From Trichodelitschia bisporula (lineage: Eukaryota; Ascomycota; Dothideomycetes; Phaeotrichales; Phaeotrichaceae), in contig ML996691.1 of NCBI GenBank assembly GCA_010356995.1, forward strand, positions 221,299 through 285,298: 64,000 bases of DNA. Direction: 5' to 3'. Each line of letters begins with the position of its first letter. Position 1 is the stretch's first letter. This document shows positions 33,900-44,868 of this stretch, one piece after another. The notes beneath the pieces were generated by a model. That model did no database searches. It saw only the letters and a list, made by a program, of their open reading frames with translations, and had not been told where the DNA came from. Both the position numbers and the translations under genes were made by a program.

Positions 33900-36800
33900 G
33901 TCAAGATGAATGAGCTAGCTCCTGTCGCTGCGCCCATCTCACCAACACTCTTGCTCTCCACTCTCGTGCTCCACTCTCGGACTCGACTCTAGTGCCACGC
34001 CGCGGCCGCTCCCAAGGCAGATGGGCAGTTAGCTTTCTCTCCATCCCTTGAATTCAACACCTTCTCAGAACCCGCTCGTAGTACGGCACCTCCCTTGCCT
34101 CACTGCAACCAGCAACAGACGGCTCATTTTGCTTCGGTACGAATGTGACTTTCTCTTTTGCTCGAAATTGACGCTCGCCCTCAATTCTCCAGCAAAATAC
34201 TTCCAGGACTCCATCTCACGCCTCTATATCAAGGTGAAGGGCAGAATCTTCCTTGTTGAAGGTTTTGGGGATATGAGCAGCGTCCAAAAGCTATGCCACG
34301 AGGTGCTGCGCTGGATGAGGAACACTGGCGGGCCGTGGCGGCTATAGACTGCGATGACGGTGGTAAGATCCTAAAGGCAAAGATTCAACGCGAGGCTCGG
34401 CACCACATCGGCGAGTACGATGAGGAGCATCGTTTGTTTCCCGCGGTTGCCCCCCCGGAGGTCTTATGCATGCTATCCTGCAAACGACCGTACGAAGATC
34501 TGGCCGGCCTCTGTTCGCGACTGCGCTGGACTCGGGGAGGGTAAGTCGCATAAGGCACGTTTTAATTCTGGTGGGAGCTAAGCGTTTACAGGCAACCTTC
34601 CACAATCTGTTGAACGTAACGAAAGAATGCGACGAAGGACCCTCAGCGCTTCGCCCGAGCTGCATCCGTCAGTATCCTGCCTGGGGGACGTACCCCGCCC
34701 CCGGAATTGGGGGTTGGGTTTTGGTGACGGTCGACATGAAGAGGACGCCGGGTGAGGCGTCTGCTCAGCAGCCATGATGATGTCGGAGCCATTGTGGCCG
34801 CGGACTCCTGCGGGTGAGCCCCTATGGCCCCAGCCGAGCTGGTGAAGTTCGGATGAGCCCCGGTATGCGGTTTGCGGGCTTCGTTGGTCTAGCGGAGGGC
34901 GCCGACCGAGAGCGCATACTGGTCTTCGTTCGGGTTGTCGTCGACTGACCTCTTTTCACCATCCACCACCGTCAAGAACAACTCGCCGCCTGCCTTCCGC
35001 TGCGTTTCTGCAGGACCACTCCGATCTCACGCCGTTCCTGGTGCGAACCAATCGGCCCCGGCCTCGCTCGGAGAGAGTGTCCTCCACTATCCATAGCACA
35101 CCTGCATGATGCGGGTTGAGGCACTGGCTGCTCCGAGTTATTCTTGCGCTTTTTGGCGGGAGCAGCCGCGGTATCCATTGGGAGGACACGCTTTTGGAGC
35201 CATTGCAACTCAGATTCGAACTCTTCCTGGGCCTACTCATCTGTGGATCTCATGCAAATACCATTTTCCTGTGATCATCTTCTTCTACTTCGATGATATC
35301 ATTATGCTAGGCGTCCAACTGGATCACCTCTCACGTCTCCGGGATCAAATATCAGGGTTATCCAGGTCGCGAGGAGCAAAAGCGTCAGCTGTTCATCACT
35401 ATTCCCCCTGCGTTCACGGACTTCGTCGACGCGAATGCCATCGTACGTTTTTGCCTCAGGATTGGATCTTGCCAGCTTCCGGCAAGCCTAGCTTACAAAG
35501 GGAAATACCAATACCCCTTGACTGGTAGGGAGTCATTCACGAACTCCTGAGCTTGCTGCGCATTGTCAACCTTCTGGATCTCAAGACGCCGCTTCATGAC
35601 CGGGCCTTCCATACGCATGAGGAGAAGGATTTCCTTAAGGAGCAAGTGGATCTTGAGATCGAAGACGAGGACTTTGAGTGTTTCCCATCCGTTCTCTCAT
35701 TACCGTTCTGCCATCGGAAGAAGCGATATGGCCGGGAGCTCCGTGTCGATGGTCTCGGCGTGGCCATTGTGCGAGACTGAATTTGAGAGTACGATTTGCG
35801 GGATCGGAGTACCGAGCTGGACCACGGGGGTCCGACTCTGATGACTCTATCTGTTTCGCTCTCTTGCCCGGCTTCGACGCTCGACGACCCCTCCCCCCCC
35901 CTGGACTATCGCGTTCCGACCTGTTTAGCATCAACGCTGGGTCGACCGGCACGGCGCATGGAGAATGACAAACAATAAAATTTTGATGTATCTTGCCCCT
36001 TCGATACCCCTTTTTCTATGAACATGGGGAGCTCGGCTGGACAGACAACTTCCCTAGGACTCGTGCTGCTGAGGTCCTGAAGAATACTCAGAAGTTCGAC
36101 GGTTCCATTGCTCCGGCTGTCGTGCGTGCCTCGATCTTCGCCACCTGTTGATGACAGCTGGGCCGCTGAGTTGCCATTTGATCAGCCCATCGACAGCTGG
36201 TTCGGAGACCGGGCCTACCGTGAGCACATGAAGAGTAATCTAGTGGTAAGCCAAAGGCCGCAAACATGAAGCCGCAGGCGTCGGCCTCTGTGGACCATTC
36301 CGGCATCCAGCATTGGCGAGAAGAGCTTACGATTCCGGCCATCGGCAGTCACTCGAGACACCATCCTACTCCTGTTTTTGGCTCCCTCGGCACCCCCAAT
36401 GGCTCCGTAGCCCCGTCAGACACTGCGGTCGCGCCCGCTAAAAAGCGCAAGAACGGTTCGAACTAGCGAATGCCTCCCCCTTGCGTCATGCCATTGCGCG
36501 TTGCGAAGAGGCGGCTGGCGGAGACGGAGATCGACAACCAGGACCACTGGCGGGATGCTCGGAACAGCCGCATGCCGCGCGAGGGAGTGCTTCTGCCCGG
36601 GTACCGTACTGCGGAAGGGATTTGGTTCCGGTGGCATTGCGGTTTGGCGCACTTGTTCGTACTAGCGGGCCGCCTGGGTAGGGTGGGCATACGCAAGTTC
36701 ATGATGCTGTCATTGACCGTTCGGCGTCACGCAGAGACGAACTACGAGATCTACGCGTTAGCTCTGGTTGTCGTTTCGTAGGCATGCACCATCACAATAT

Positions 36801-39800
36801 AATTACGACGTAAGCTCACTCCCCAGCTTTCCGGGTGGCATGCTCGCTTCACTGTGGAGCTCAGTTCCCCAATGTTTCACTCAGTTCCCCGATGTTTCAC
36901 TCTGTACCCATGAGTGCTTCAATCGCGGGCGCCATACAGTCTCCGACGAAGACGCGTTCGCGATGGGCTTCCATCTTTGAAGCTCAAGAGGCCGCGCTTT
37001 TGCCTCTCTCGTCTGTCCAACTGTTCTGATGGGTTCACCTGCCGCCATCAACCGTTCCCTGGGTTGAAAACCCAATCACAGCGAGATCTAAGGGCCGACC
37101 CAAAGGGACTACAAACGCCGCACTCGCGAGCCAGCGAGCAGCCTCAGGCAGGGACCCCCGCCAGTTAGGTTGCAAGTTCAGCACCGCATGCGCCCCGAGC
37201 GCTTCTCCGCAGAAGAGCTGGAGCGTGAGACGGTCCTGCTCGAGGCAGACCCGGAGATTATCAGTGGGGATCGAGCGGTCATGACTGGGCGGAAGGTGAT
37301 GCGGTACTGAGCGATGTCTTTGCCACCTCCCATGGCGTCGTTGGGCGTGCTGCGCGGAACAGTAAGGCCCTACGTTGAGGAGGGGCAGACGTGTCGGATG
37401 TCACATATCTGCCCGACGGACATTGGAGACGAAGAAGCCAAGGGTGGCGGCTGTATGGTGAGTTTCCGGCGTCAATGCTAAGAGGGTTAGCTAACGGAAG
37501 CCAGTGCACCGGAAGTTTGAAGTGCTCGCAGCAGATATGATACCATGTATATAGGTCTTCTCAGCCGCCATCCAGCCAACGGCGTCACCCGCGCGGGCGG
37601 GCTGATATGGTAGGCCTGATACTCCCCGCGTCGCATGAAGCTGACCGCTCCCTGTCCACGCGGCACCGCCCGCACCTTCTGAAAAGACATTTAAGAAACC
37701 CAATGTCATCCGTGGGACCGCCGTGCACGGCGAGGATGAAAGCTCGGATGAGGACGAGGATCACGATGACACCCAGCCTATTCGGAAGTGTGGACGTCCC
37801 TCCTACGGGTATTCCAGTGGCTATGTCTTGCAGCTTAGACTCAGATGTCGAACCTAACGAAGAAGTCGGCTAAAGCGCACGATCGCCTGCCGCATCACCT
37901 ACGCATGTTTCGGTGGCTGTTACACTTAGGAACAAGTGCGGCCACTTCTTCAGGGAGATCTGTGGAGGAAACTCAGAATACGCGCGGTGGCATGGCGAGT
38001 GCCCATTATTGATGCTAGGAGTTTCGGCTAACGGGGAAGCAGTCAATCTCGCGGTTAGAGTTCTTGCGAGCAGATCTGCCCCGATGGCGGCACCAACCAG
38101 GGCTCGCGATATTCGTCCGGGAAGCACAGGCTCGACGGCGACTCGGGATCCGATACCGATGATGACGCTGAAGCCAACCGGCGTAATCGAGACCGCTCCG
38201 TCGCCATTCCCGCCCGCAAGGCCGCCACCCAGCCAACATCCAGCGACCTTCCCGTCCGCAAAACTAGAGCCCCGTCTCAGCTTCTCGACAGTCTTCCCAC
38301 AGCACCAATGACGCGCCCAAGGCCGACGTACCGGGGCCTGCTCTATGGCGACTTCCATGCCCATGACAGCAGGTGGGCTCGGTGTCTGCAACCCGTACAA
38401 CGCCTGCAACATGCAGCTTGAGAAGGTCGCCTCACGGCAGAAGGTTTCGCTACCATTCTTTGCTCAGACCGGAGAGCCGCCTTCAGTCACGACAGCTATC
38501 AGAATATACAACGGCGCGCATCCTCAACTACTTCCCTGGGTACAATATAAAGACAGCGCTTGAGACCCCGACGACCCCCGGGCCGTCGCCATGCAGCCCA
38601 TCACCGCCCGTGATTCCCATGCCGTGGGATTCACCGTATCCCGGGAGAAATCATCAACATGGTCCTCTCCCAGCTCCCAGGCCACTCGCACCCCGCCCTC
38701 ACCCTCGCCTCATGCACCCTCTGCCTCCGCCCCCACCCCCTCATCATCCTTCTCACCCTCTCACCTTCTGCGCCATGAGCAAACGGTTCCAAGCCGGCCG
38801 CCTCGTCTCACCAGTCGCAGGAAGCCGCAAAGAAACGCCAGAAGCGTAACCAGGAGAGCGGAGCGCCATCGCAGGCTTCAGAAGAGAAGAAGTTGAAGGA
38901 TCCCGCTGCACTTCGATTCCGGAAAGAGCGGCCGCATCGAGGAACGGATGAAGGACCAGGCTCGTACACCGAGATACAGGGTGTTAGAGGGGGTGCCGTA
39001 CTTTCCAGTCTTTGCTTTCTTTTTTTTCCCGCCGGCCCGGGAGCAATCGTTCTTGCGGCTTGCGATATATACTTCCCCTATATACTCTCCGCTTGGCACG
39101 ACCGCGTCTGGACGTCGTCGAGGCCGAAGTGCACAAGCGCACGCCGCCACCTCACTGATCCCGGTCATCACCGTCTCGAGCGTCACGCGCGGTAGGCGCA
39201 GTTCGCGAGGGACCTCCGCCCCGCAGCTCCACGGTGCTCTCCAAGCCGCGAGCAGATCCATAGCCACACCGACGCTCAATCAGTTATATCCCGACAGTCT
39301 TTTTGGACACTACCGCCTGACACACCTCCGCCGCCCGGTCTGATGAACTGCATTCGCGTTCAGCAGCGCATCCACGTGCGGAAGATCTCGATTCGCGTTG
39401 GCATTTCAGCACTTTCAGCCGCTCGATCCAACTGCCATCGCCGGAAATTCCAAATATTCTTGTGAGTTCCCTCCCATGCCCACCCCCAAGGCGCCGCCCA
39501 CCTCGTCTGATAACGGAAAGGAACACGGATTTATCAAGTCACGAGGGAGCCCACGGCCCCGAGATCATACCGACACGCCTGACCCATTTGCTGCTCGGAC
39601 CGATGACTCCCGAGCACGCCATGGGCGAAGCCAAAGCCGTTGAAAAGCGACCGCGCGAGAGGCCACCTGGGACCGAGAAGAGCGCCGCTCCATCAATAGC
39701 CCTCAGCCGGGCTGAGCTCCGCCAGTAGATGGCAACGCCGTGCGCTACGAGTTACCGCGGCTCGGGATCGCCTGGTGTGGGGCAAGGAGGTGGATCAGAT

Positions 39801-40158
39801 CTGCCACGCTGTCACAGAGAACTACGACTCCGGCGGGTCGTCTATAGGCAAACCTTCGCGTGAGTATTGGAGGGGGTCATCGGAAGAAGCTTGCGTGCAT
39901 AAGAGACATGGTGCAGGTGAGCGGCGTTGATGAGGCCCTTAGGAGCACCCGGGACCCGGACAGCGCTGTGTGTAGCTCTATGTTGTGCACAGCGACCTGG
40001 GTTGCTGGCCGCCGCTGACGAGTATGGCGTTGGAGGAGGATGATGGAGGGTCAAATACTCGTGCGTGCGGCGGGGGCGACGGGGGGTTCAGTGTGACAAC
40101 GATCCTCAGCCGTTCATACATGCATATCATCATCTACTCGCCCCCCCCCCCCACCCCC
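33900..40158. other. Island of short coding-like fragments, no intact gene
   Basis: Six kilobases contain many pieces that look translated but never form a long gene. Plus-strand examples: about 34200-34345 (KYFQDSISRLYIKVKGRIFL), 34355-34540 (KIQREARHHIGEYDEEHRLF), 35350-35550 (LFITIPPAFTDFVDANAIVR), 35553-35780 (HTHEEKDFLKEQVDLEIEDE), 36010-36470 (ends APAKKRKNGSN), 37188-37310 (MRPERFSAEELERETVLLEA), 37690-37860 and 38800-38990. Credible introns occur at 34541-34591 and 37458-37504. The family is not recognised. It could be one or more decaying genes, an unfamiliar mobile element, or a many-exon gene I could not assemble. No terminal repeats were found by eye. Confidence 0.4.
36861..36900. 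repeat. 20-bp tandem duplication
   Basis: Two copies of TCAGTTCCCCRATGTTTCAC stand side by side, differing at one base, within the fragment island. Confidence 0.9.
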
Positions 40159-41965
40159 CTACCACGCGGTCCTAACCAAATGCGCCTCCGTATTAAACAC
40201 CCAATCCCCCACCCACCCATCCCCATTCGGATTAACCTGCCACTCCCCCTCCTCCACAAAAATCAAATACGCATACTTCAACACCTCCGCAAAAAAAAAG
40301 CTCTCTTGGTTATTATACGCAAAAGATCCTCCTCCAACCTTATTCACATCCTTGATCATGGTGAACCCGCTCCCCACCCGCGTCGTTTCGTTGATCGCGA
40401 CTATCGCCTCCCACGCCCATTCTTGGTATTTGGGGTCTCCGGTCGCGCGGTACGCGTAGTAGTACGATTCTAGGACTTCGGGCCGCAGGTCGTAGGTGGG
40501 GTTTTCGAGCCAGAATCCGTTCTTCGCATAGAAATCGGCTTGGGCGGCGGGGACTACGCAGCTCACTGCCGCCGCGGCCTCGTTGTGTGCGACTCGCACG
40601 TTGCCCGTGACTGTCGGTGCGGCGGGCGCGACGCGGTACGGCGACGTCGCGGCCGCTTTGAGGAGGGGGTCGTCGCGCTTGACCGGGCCTTTCGGCGGCA
40701 GCGGCGCTTTCGTCGTGATGTTCGTCCCGCAGGATGCAGGGAGCCAGTTGAACACCTCAGGCCCGATGTGCGAGGCGGTGGCGGCGTACGTCGCACGACA
40801 ACCGTCCACAAGCTGCAAACCAAAATCACGATATCCCTCATTACGAAGGGCAAGCCCAGCGAGAATGAAGTTCCCCCCGTTGAAGCACGCCAGGTGCTCG
40901 GACTGGTACTGCAAATTCTTGCCATCCCAGGCCGCGAGGAAAGTCAGATCAGGCCGGCTGCTGGGATGCGAAGCGAGGAATGTTATTGAGGAATCGGCGG
41001 CCGCGATCCAGCGGTCACGGTACTTGCGGAAGCGCAGCGGGTCGTAGACGAACATCTTGATCAGGTACTCGTAGAAGGAGTCGTCGCCGCCGCCCCAGCC
41101 GCCGGACGCGTCTTGGAACTTCCCGTCTGCGAGGCTGACGTAGGTGCCTACGAGGCCCGGGAAGGGTTCTGAGCTTGGGGGCTGCGGGTCGAGGAGGAAG
41201 GACTCGGCATGTTGGGTCAGGCGGGCGTATTTTGGGTTGCGGAGGAGGTCGGAGAGGCGGGTCCATTCGAGGACGAGGGTACCGATTGTTGCGAGGCCGT
41301 TGGTGAGGTCGCCGGAGCGGGTCTTGTTGGGGGTGAAGAAGACGGTGTTGTCGGGGATGCGGGTTGGGGTGTCGAAGGCGATGAGGAGGTTGTCGGCCAG
41401 GGTTTTGGATTGTGTGAGGAGGGCGTCGATGTTGGAGCGATTGGATACTAGATGTGCGAAGGGGCCGTCGAGGAGGTCGTACCCTACGACGGTTAGGAAG
41501 ATACGCTAGCGTAGGGCTGGCCTACCGGAGAGCATGCCGCCGAGGTAACGGATCGTTGTCTCGAACACGGATATTTCGTCCATTGGCCTTTTTGTGGCAC
41601 TGAAATTGATGGTCGGAATGTAATTTGTGATGTTGGTGACGACCTCGGGAAGCTCCATCAGTATAGCTGTACTCAGAGCATCTACCGCACTTGCTCCCCA
41701 GCCGTTTCTAGGGATGTTAGCGTAGGAAGCAACCTTCAGCACTGACGTACCGTGAGTCCCCGAAGCCATTGTCAACGGGATGAAGCTCGTCATGCGGAAA
41801 GGCGTATTGATAATAGCCTTTCCACGCATGGGTGAAGATCTCCTTGACCGCATCCTGGCGGAACTTGTTGGACTGGAAAGTGATTTTACTAGCAGTTGGC
41901 GGACCAGCCGGAAGCGGGGAAGCAACAGCGAGCGACAAAATCCACAGGAAAATGCCGGTATGCAT
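40159..41965 (-). CDS. Class I alpha-1,2-mannosidase, glycoside hydrolase family 47, secreted
   Basis: Three exons (41965-41751, 41707-41526, 41483-40159) give 573 residues; both introns are tiny (43 and 42 nt). The start is the ATG of [20 protein letters not shown], a signal peptide. The barrel begins with [20 protein letters not shown] and [17 protein letters not shown]. Later marks are [73 protein letters not shown] and, at the end, [13 protein letters not shown], whose Thr helps bind the catalytic calcium. The enzyme trims alpha-1,2-linked mannose from Man9-type N-glycans with inversion. A cleavable signal and no membrane anchor fit a secreted or lumenal enzyme rather than the ER-resident EDEM group. 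Confidence 0.95.
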
Positions 41966-42584
41966 AGTCAACAGCTCGTGCAAGATAAATGCAAAAGGAG
42001 CGAATGAAAGGAGGCAAGGCGCAGTGCAACGAACGACACGGCTCCTCGATGCAGAAATGAACAGAAGGCGGAAACGACTGAAGGCCTTCTGCAGATCAAA
42101 AGGTAGGGAAATCTCTACACTTATTAGGTCCGGGTGGAGATGGCCGCATGGATCATGGGCTGTCGTGTCGTCTGGTACGCGTACTACAAATGAAGCTCCT
42201 CTGACGTTATTAACCTATGCTAGGACAAGCATGGGGCGCACTAGCAAATGAGGTGCGCATGATTGGAGGTCGTGACTTGGACATTGCCGTTTTAGGAGGT
42301 GCAGGAATGCTGTGTCTTTTAATGCTGCCAGATGCCGCGCTATGAAATCGCATGCCCAATCCCCTCACGCGACCCCGTCCACACGCCGACATGATGCCAC
42401 GGAAATGGGAACAGCTGCTGCAATCTGCTGAGCCAGTCGATGGATCAAACGCGGGGCACAGGCTCGAGTGAGATTGCGGATCGACGCTTAGGTCCCCAAA
42501 ACAGCATCGAATTAAGTGGGTGCGGGCGGGGTACACATTATTTGGCCTTGTGGCCTTCCGAGCCACGGGCCGACCCACTCAGCC
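41966..42584. other. Intergenic between two minus-strand genes
   Basis: Promoter of the GH47 gene and 3' flank of the RED-like gene. No coding region is seen. Confidence 0.5.
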
Positions 42585-44240
42585 TTACTTCCGGCCCTCG
42601 ATCACCTTCAGTACATCTGCCACACTGTTCTTGTCCCCCTTGCGCTTCTTGGGCCCGCGCTTCCGCTTCTTTGCCCCTTTCTCTCTACCTTCCTCTTCGT
42701 CTTCATCTTCCGCGCCCAAGCCTTTCCACTTCGCCAGCTTGAACTTACCGCCCTCGGTCGCCATCTCCTCCGCATCGTCGAACCGGCTCGATCCGAACCC
42801 GAGATCCATGTCCTCCAGATCGCGGTCCTGTCCGGAAAGTATTGCTGCTTTGCGCTTGAGCCGCGATTCCTCGCTCGTGCTAGCAGAGTTGTCGGTGAAC
42901 TTGGAGGCATCGATCTTGCGCGACTGCGAGAGTGCCGCAAGGAGGTCGGCATCTTTGAGAGGATTGACGGCGTTGGCTAAAACAGAGAGAGTAGAAGGGT
43001 CGTCGTTGAAGTAGTTCCGGGGTAACGGCACAGGTTTTGCTTCGATGTCTGGTTTGATATCATCCTGTTCCGATGCAGGGGATGGGGATCCAGTGGCATC
43101 GCGCGCAAGTGACGGAGATTGTGATGTGTTCTTCGCAGGTAGTGGGTGGTCCTCGTTTAGGGCTAACTGCGGCGCTTTATCGTCCGTTTCACCCTCATCA
43201 GACGATGCGCTGTCATCCTCCTCCAGACCGGCGAGTGGGTCATATTCCGTTCCCACACCACCGAAGATGTCGTCTTCGTCACTATCCGGAGGCGGCGGCT
43301 TCACCGGCTCAGGCATAACAACGTCCGCATCCAGCGGCTTCGCTTCCGGGTCCACCTGGGGCAGCTCCGGTTCAGGTCTATTCTTGCGAACCTTCCGCTT
43401 GACGTTGCCTTCCGCGTCCGTGATGACCATTACTTCCCGTCCACGTGCGTCGCGCTCCATTGTGACTGATTCCTTCTTGTCCGTGATCTTGCGGAACTTG
43501 TCGTTGAGCTGTAGCGCCGCAACCTTGGCCTCTCGATCTCTTTGTCGTTGCGCCTTGAGATCTGCAAGTATCTGGTTTCGTGTGCGCTTGACGCCCGCAA
43601 CGTCTCCAAGGGGTGGCGGTGCCATATCGCCCTTCTTGGCCTTCTCTTCGCGCGCGACGGCGACGACCTCCGCCTTCTCCAGCTGCTCGAATTCGTCATC
43701 CAGCTCCTCTTCCTTAGCCGGTTCCTCTTCCTTCTCCTCCTTCTCCTCCTCCTCCCTCCAAACATCCTCCCCCCTCTTCGCCCTCTCAAGCAACTTCCAA
43801 TCTAGCCCTTTGACCAAATACGTACTCCCAACATCCCCCCCCGCAATCGCCTCCCTCGAAGCCACAAACTCCTCCTCTGTCATCTCCCCCTTCTTAAACC
43901 CCTCCTCCAACGCCTTAATCCGCCCCGCCTTTTCATCACCCTCAAGATCCACCCTCTCCCTCGTCCGATCCGTATAACCCGACGCCAACCTCGAGCCCTT
44001 GGGCGCAGCAGACCGGAACCGGTTCGCAGGTTTGTCGGCAGCGGTGCCATCACGCTCGGCCAGCTGGCGCGCAAAGTCGACGCCGGGGCCGCCGCGTACC
44101 GAGCGCGGTGTCATAGGGATCGAGGATTTGAGGCGCGAGCCGAGGGCGGTGGGTTTGGGGGTTGCGCTGGTGGTGGATGGGGTGCCGGCCGGCTTGGGCG
44201 TGTTGGCGCCGAGTAGGCGCCGGAATTGCTCGTTGTTCAT
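42585..44240 (-). CDS. RED-like (IK factor) spliceosomal protein
   Basis: Single exon, 551 residues, starting MNNEQFRRLLGANTPKP. The RED_N-type region spans about residues 45-170, with FARQLAERDGTAADK, RLASGYTDRTRERVDLEG, GDVGSTYLVKGLDWKLLERA and RGEDVW. An acidic Glu/Asp-rich middle and KRTRNQILADLKAQRQRDRE follow. The C-terminus ends in a basic block (KKRKRGPKKRKGDKNSVAD) suiting nuclear import. RED works with SMU1 in the precatalytic spliceosome B complex and favours splicing of short introns, which fits a genome whose introns are 42-70 nt. The N-terminal match is clear; the family call is from memory of the domain rather than a search. The start lies 628 bp from the divergent UIM-protein gene, so they may share a promoter region. 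Confidence 0.83.
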   Translation of the reverse strand: MNNEQFRRLLGANTPKPAGTPSTTSATPKPTALGSRLKSSIPMTPRSVRGGPGVDFARQLAERDGTAADKPANRFRSAAPKGSRLASGYTDRTRERVDLEGDEKAGRIKALEEGFKKGEMTEEEFVASREAIAGGDVGSTYLVKGLDWKLLERAKRGEDVWREEEEKEEKEEEPAKEEELDDEFEQLEKAEVVAVAREEKAKKGDMAPPPLGDVAGVKRTRNQILADLKAQRQRDREAKVAALQLNDKFRKITDKKESVTMERDARGREVMVITDAEGNVKRKVRKNRPEPELPQVDPEAKPLDADVVMPEPVKPPPPDSDEDDIFGGVGTEYDPLAGLEEDDSASSDEGETDDKAPQLALNEDHPLPAKNTSQSPSLARDATGSPSPASEQDDIKPDIEAKPVPLPRNYFNDDPSTLSVLANAVNPLKDADLLAALSQSRKIDASKFTDNSASTSEESRLKRKAAILSGQDRDLEDMDLGFGSSRFDDAEEMATEGGKFKLAKWKGLGAEDEDEEEGREKGAKKRKRGPKKRKGDKNSVADVLKVIEGRK

Positions 44241-44868
44241 CGTGAGGTGTGGAGGGGGGAGGTGGGAAGGTGAAGGGTTGGATGGGTTGGTGGACTTGTC
44301 GCGGTTTGGGAAGGCGATGAGGTCGCGGTGGCTTGGGGGTGTGGCGTTTTTGGACTGTGCGCCAACTTTTGCCTAAGGCACGAATTACAAATTCACGTGA
44401 TAAGGCTGGAGATGACGAACGTCCGATCGTAGACAGCCAAATGGGAAGATTGAAGGACAAACGGATGAGACTTCTGGAGAGTCAATTACACTTTTTCCGT
44501 TTGCTGCGTTTGTGGGCTCACCGGAGGGTTGACGTGTCTTTCACCCACATGTGTTCACAGAAGAGTATATAACTGAACAGTCTCAGCCTCTTCACCATTC
44601 GTAGAGACGTTCACAGACACCTAGTGACGAGCTATAATGTAACGTATAGCAATGGCTGTGACAAGCAGGTCTCTTCACAGCCAGGGAGGGGTATATATTC
44701 CAAGAAACCGCCGGTAAACGAAACCCCCTCATCAGCATCGTCTACATCCACAAAACAGCCGACCATATCAGCATTGCAGCCTTTTCTATCTTCCAGTACG
44801 ACGGCCATTTGGCTCACCTTTTCATCAGTACTATCTTCCCAATTCATACATCTCGAATTATAGTCAGG
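44241..44868. promoter_or_regulatory. Divergent promoter region of the RED-like and UIM-protein genes
   Basis: 628 bp between two start codons facing away from each other. A TATA-like GTATATAAC lies near 44565, about 300 bp before the plus-strand ATG at 44869. No gene is seen inside. Confidence 0.4.

Noticed and set aside
34885-34945. tRNA-like stretch with TTGGTCTAGCGG
   Set aside because: An A-box-like string is present but no B box (GGTTCRANNCC) and no cloverleaf could be formed.
33900-40158. Naming the fragment island as a specific retroelement or DNA transposon
   Set aside because: No reverse transcriptase, integrase or transposase motif and no terminal repeats were recognised, so a family name would be a guess.
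43045-43977. 310-residue Ser-rich plus-strand frame opposite the RED-like gene
   Set aside because: Serine richness comes from reading acidic and Lys-rich codons in reverse; the minus strand has the conserved protein.
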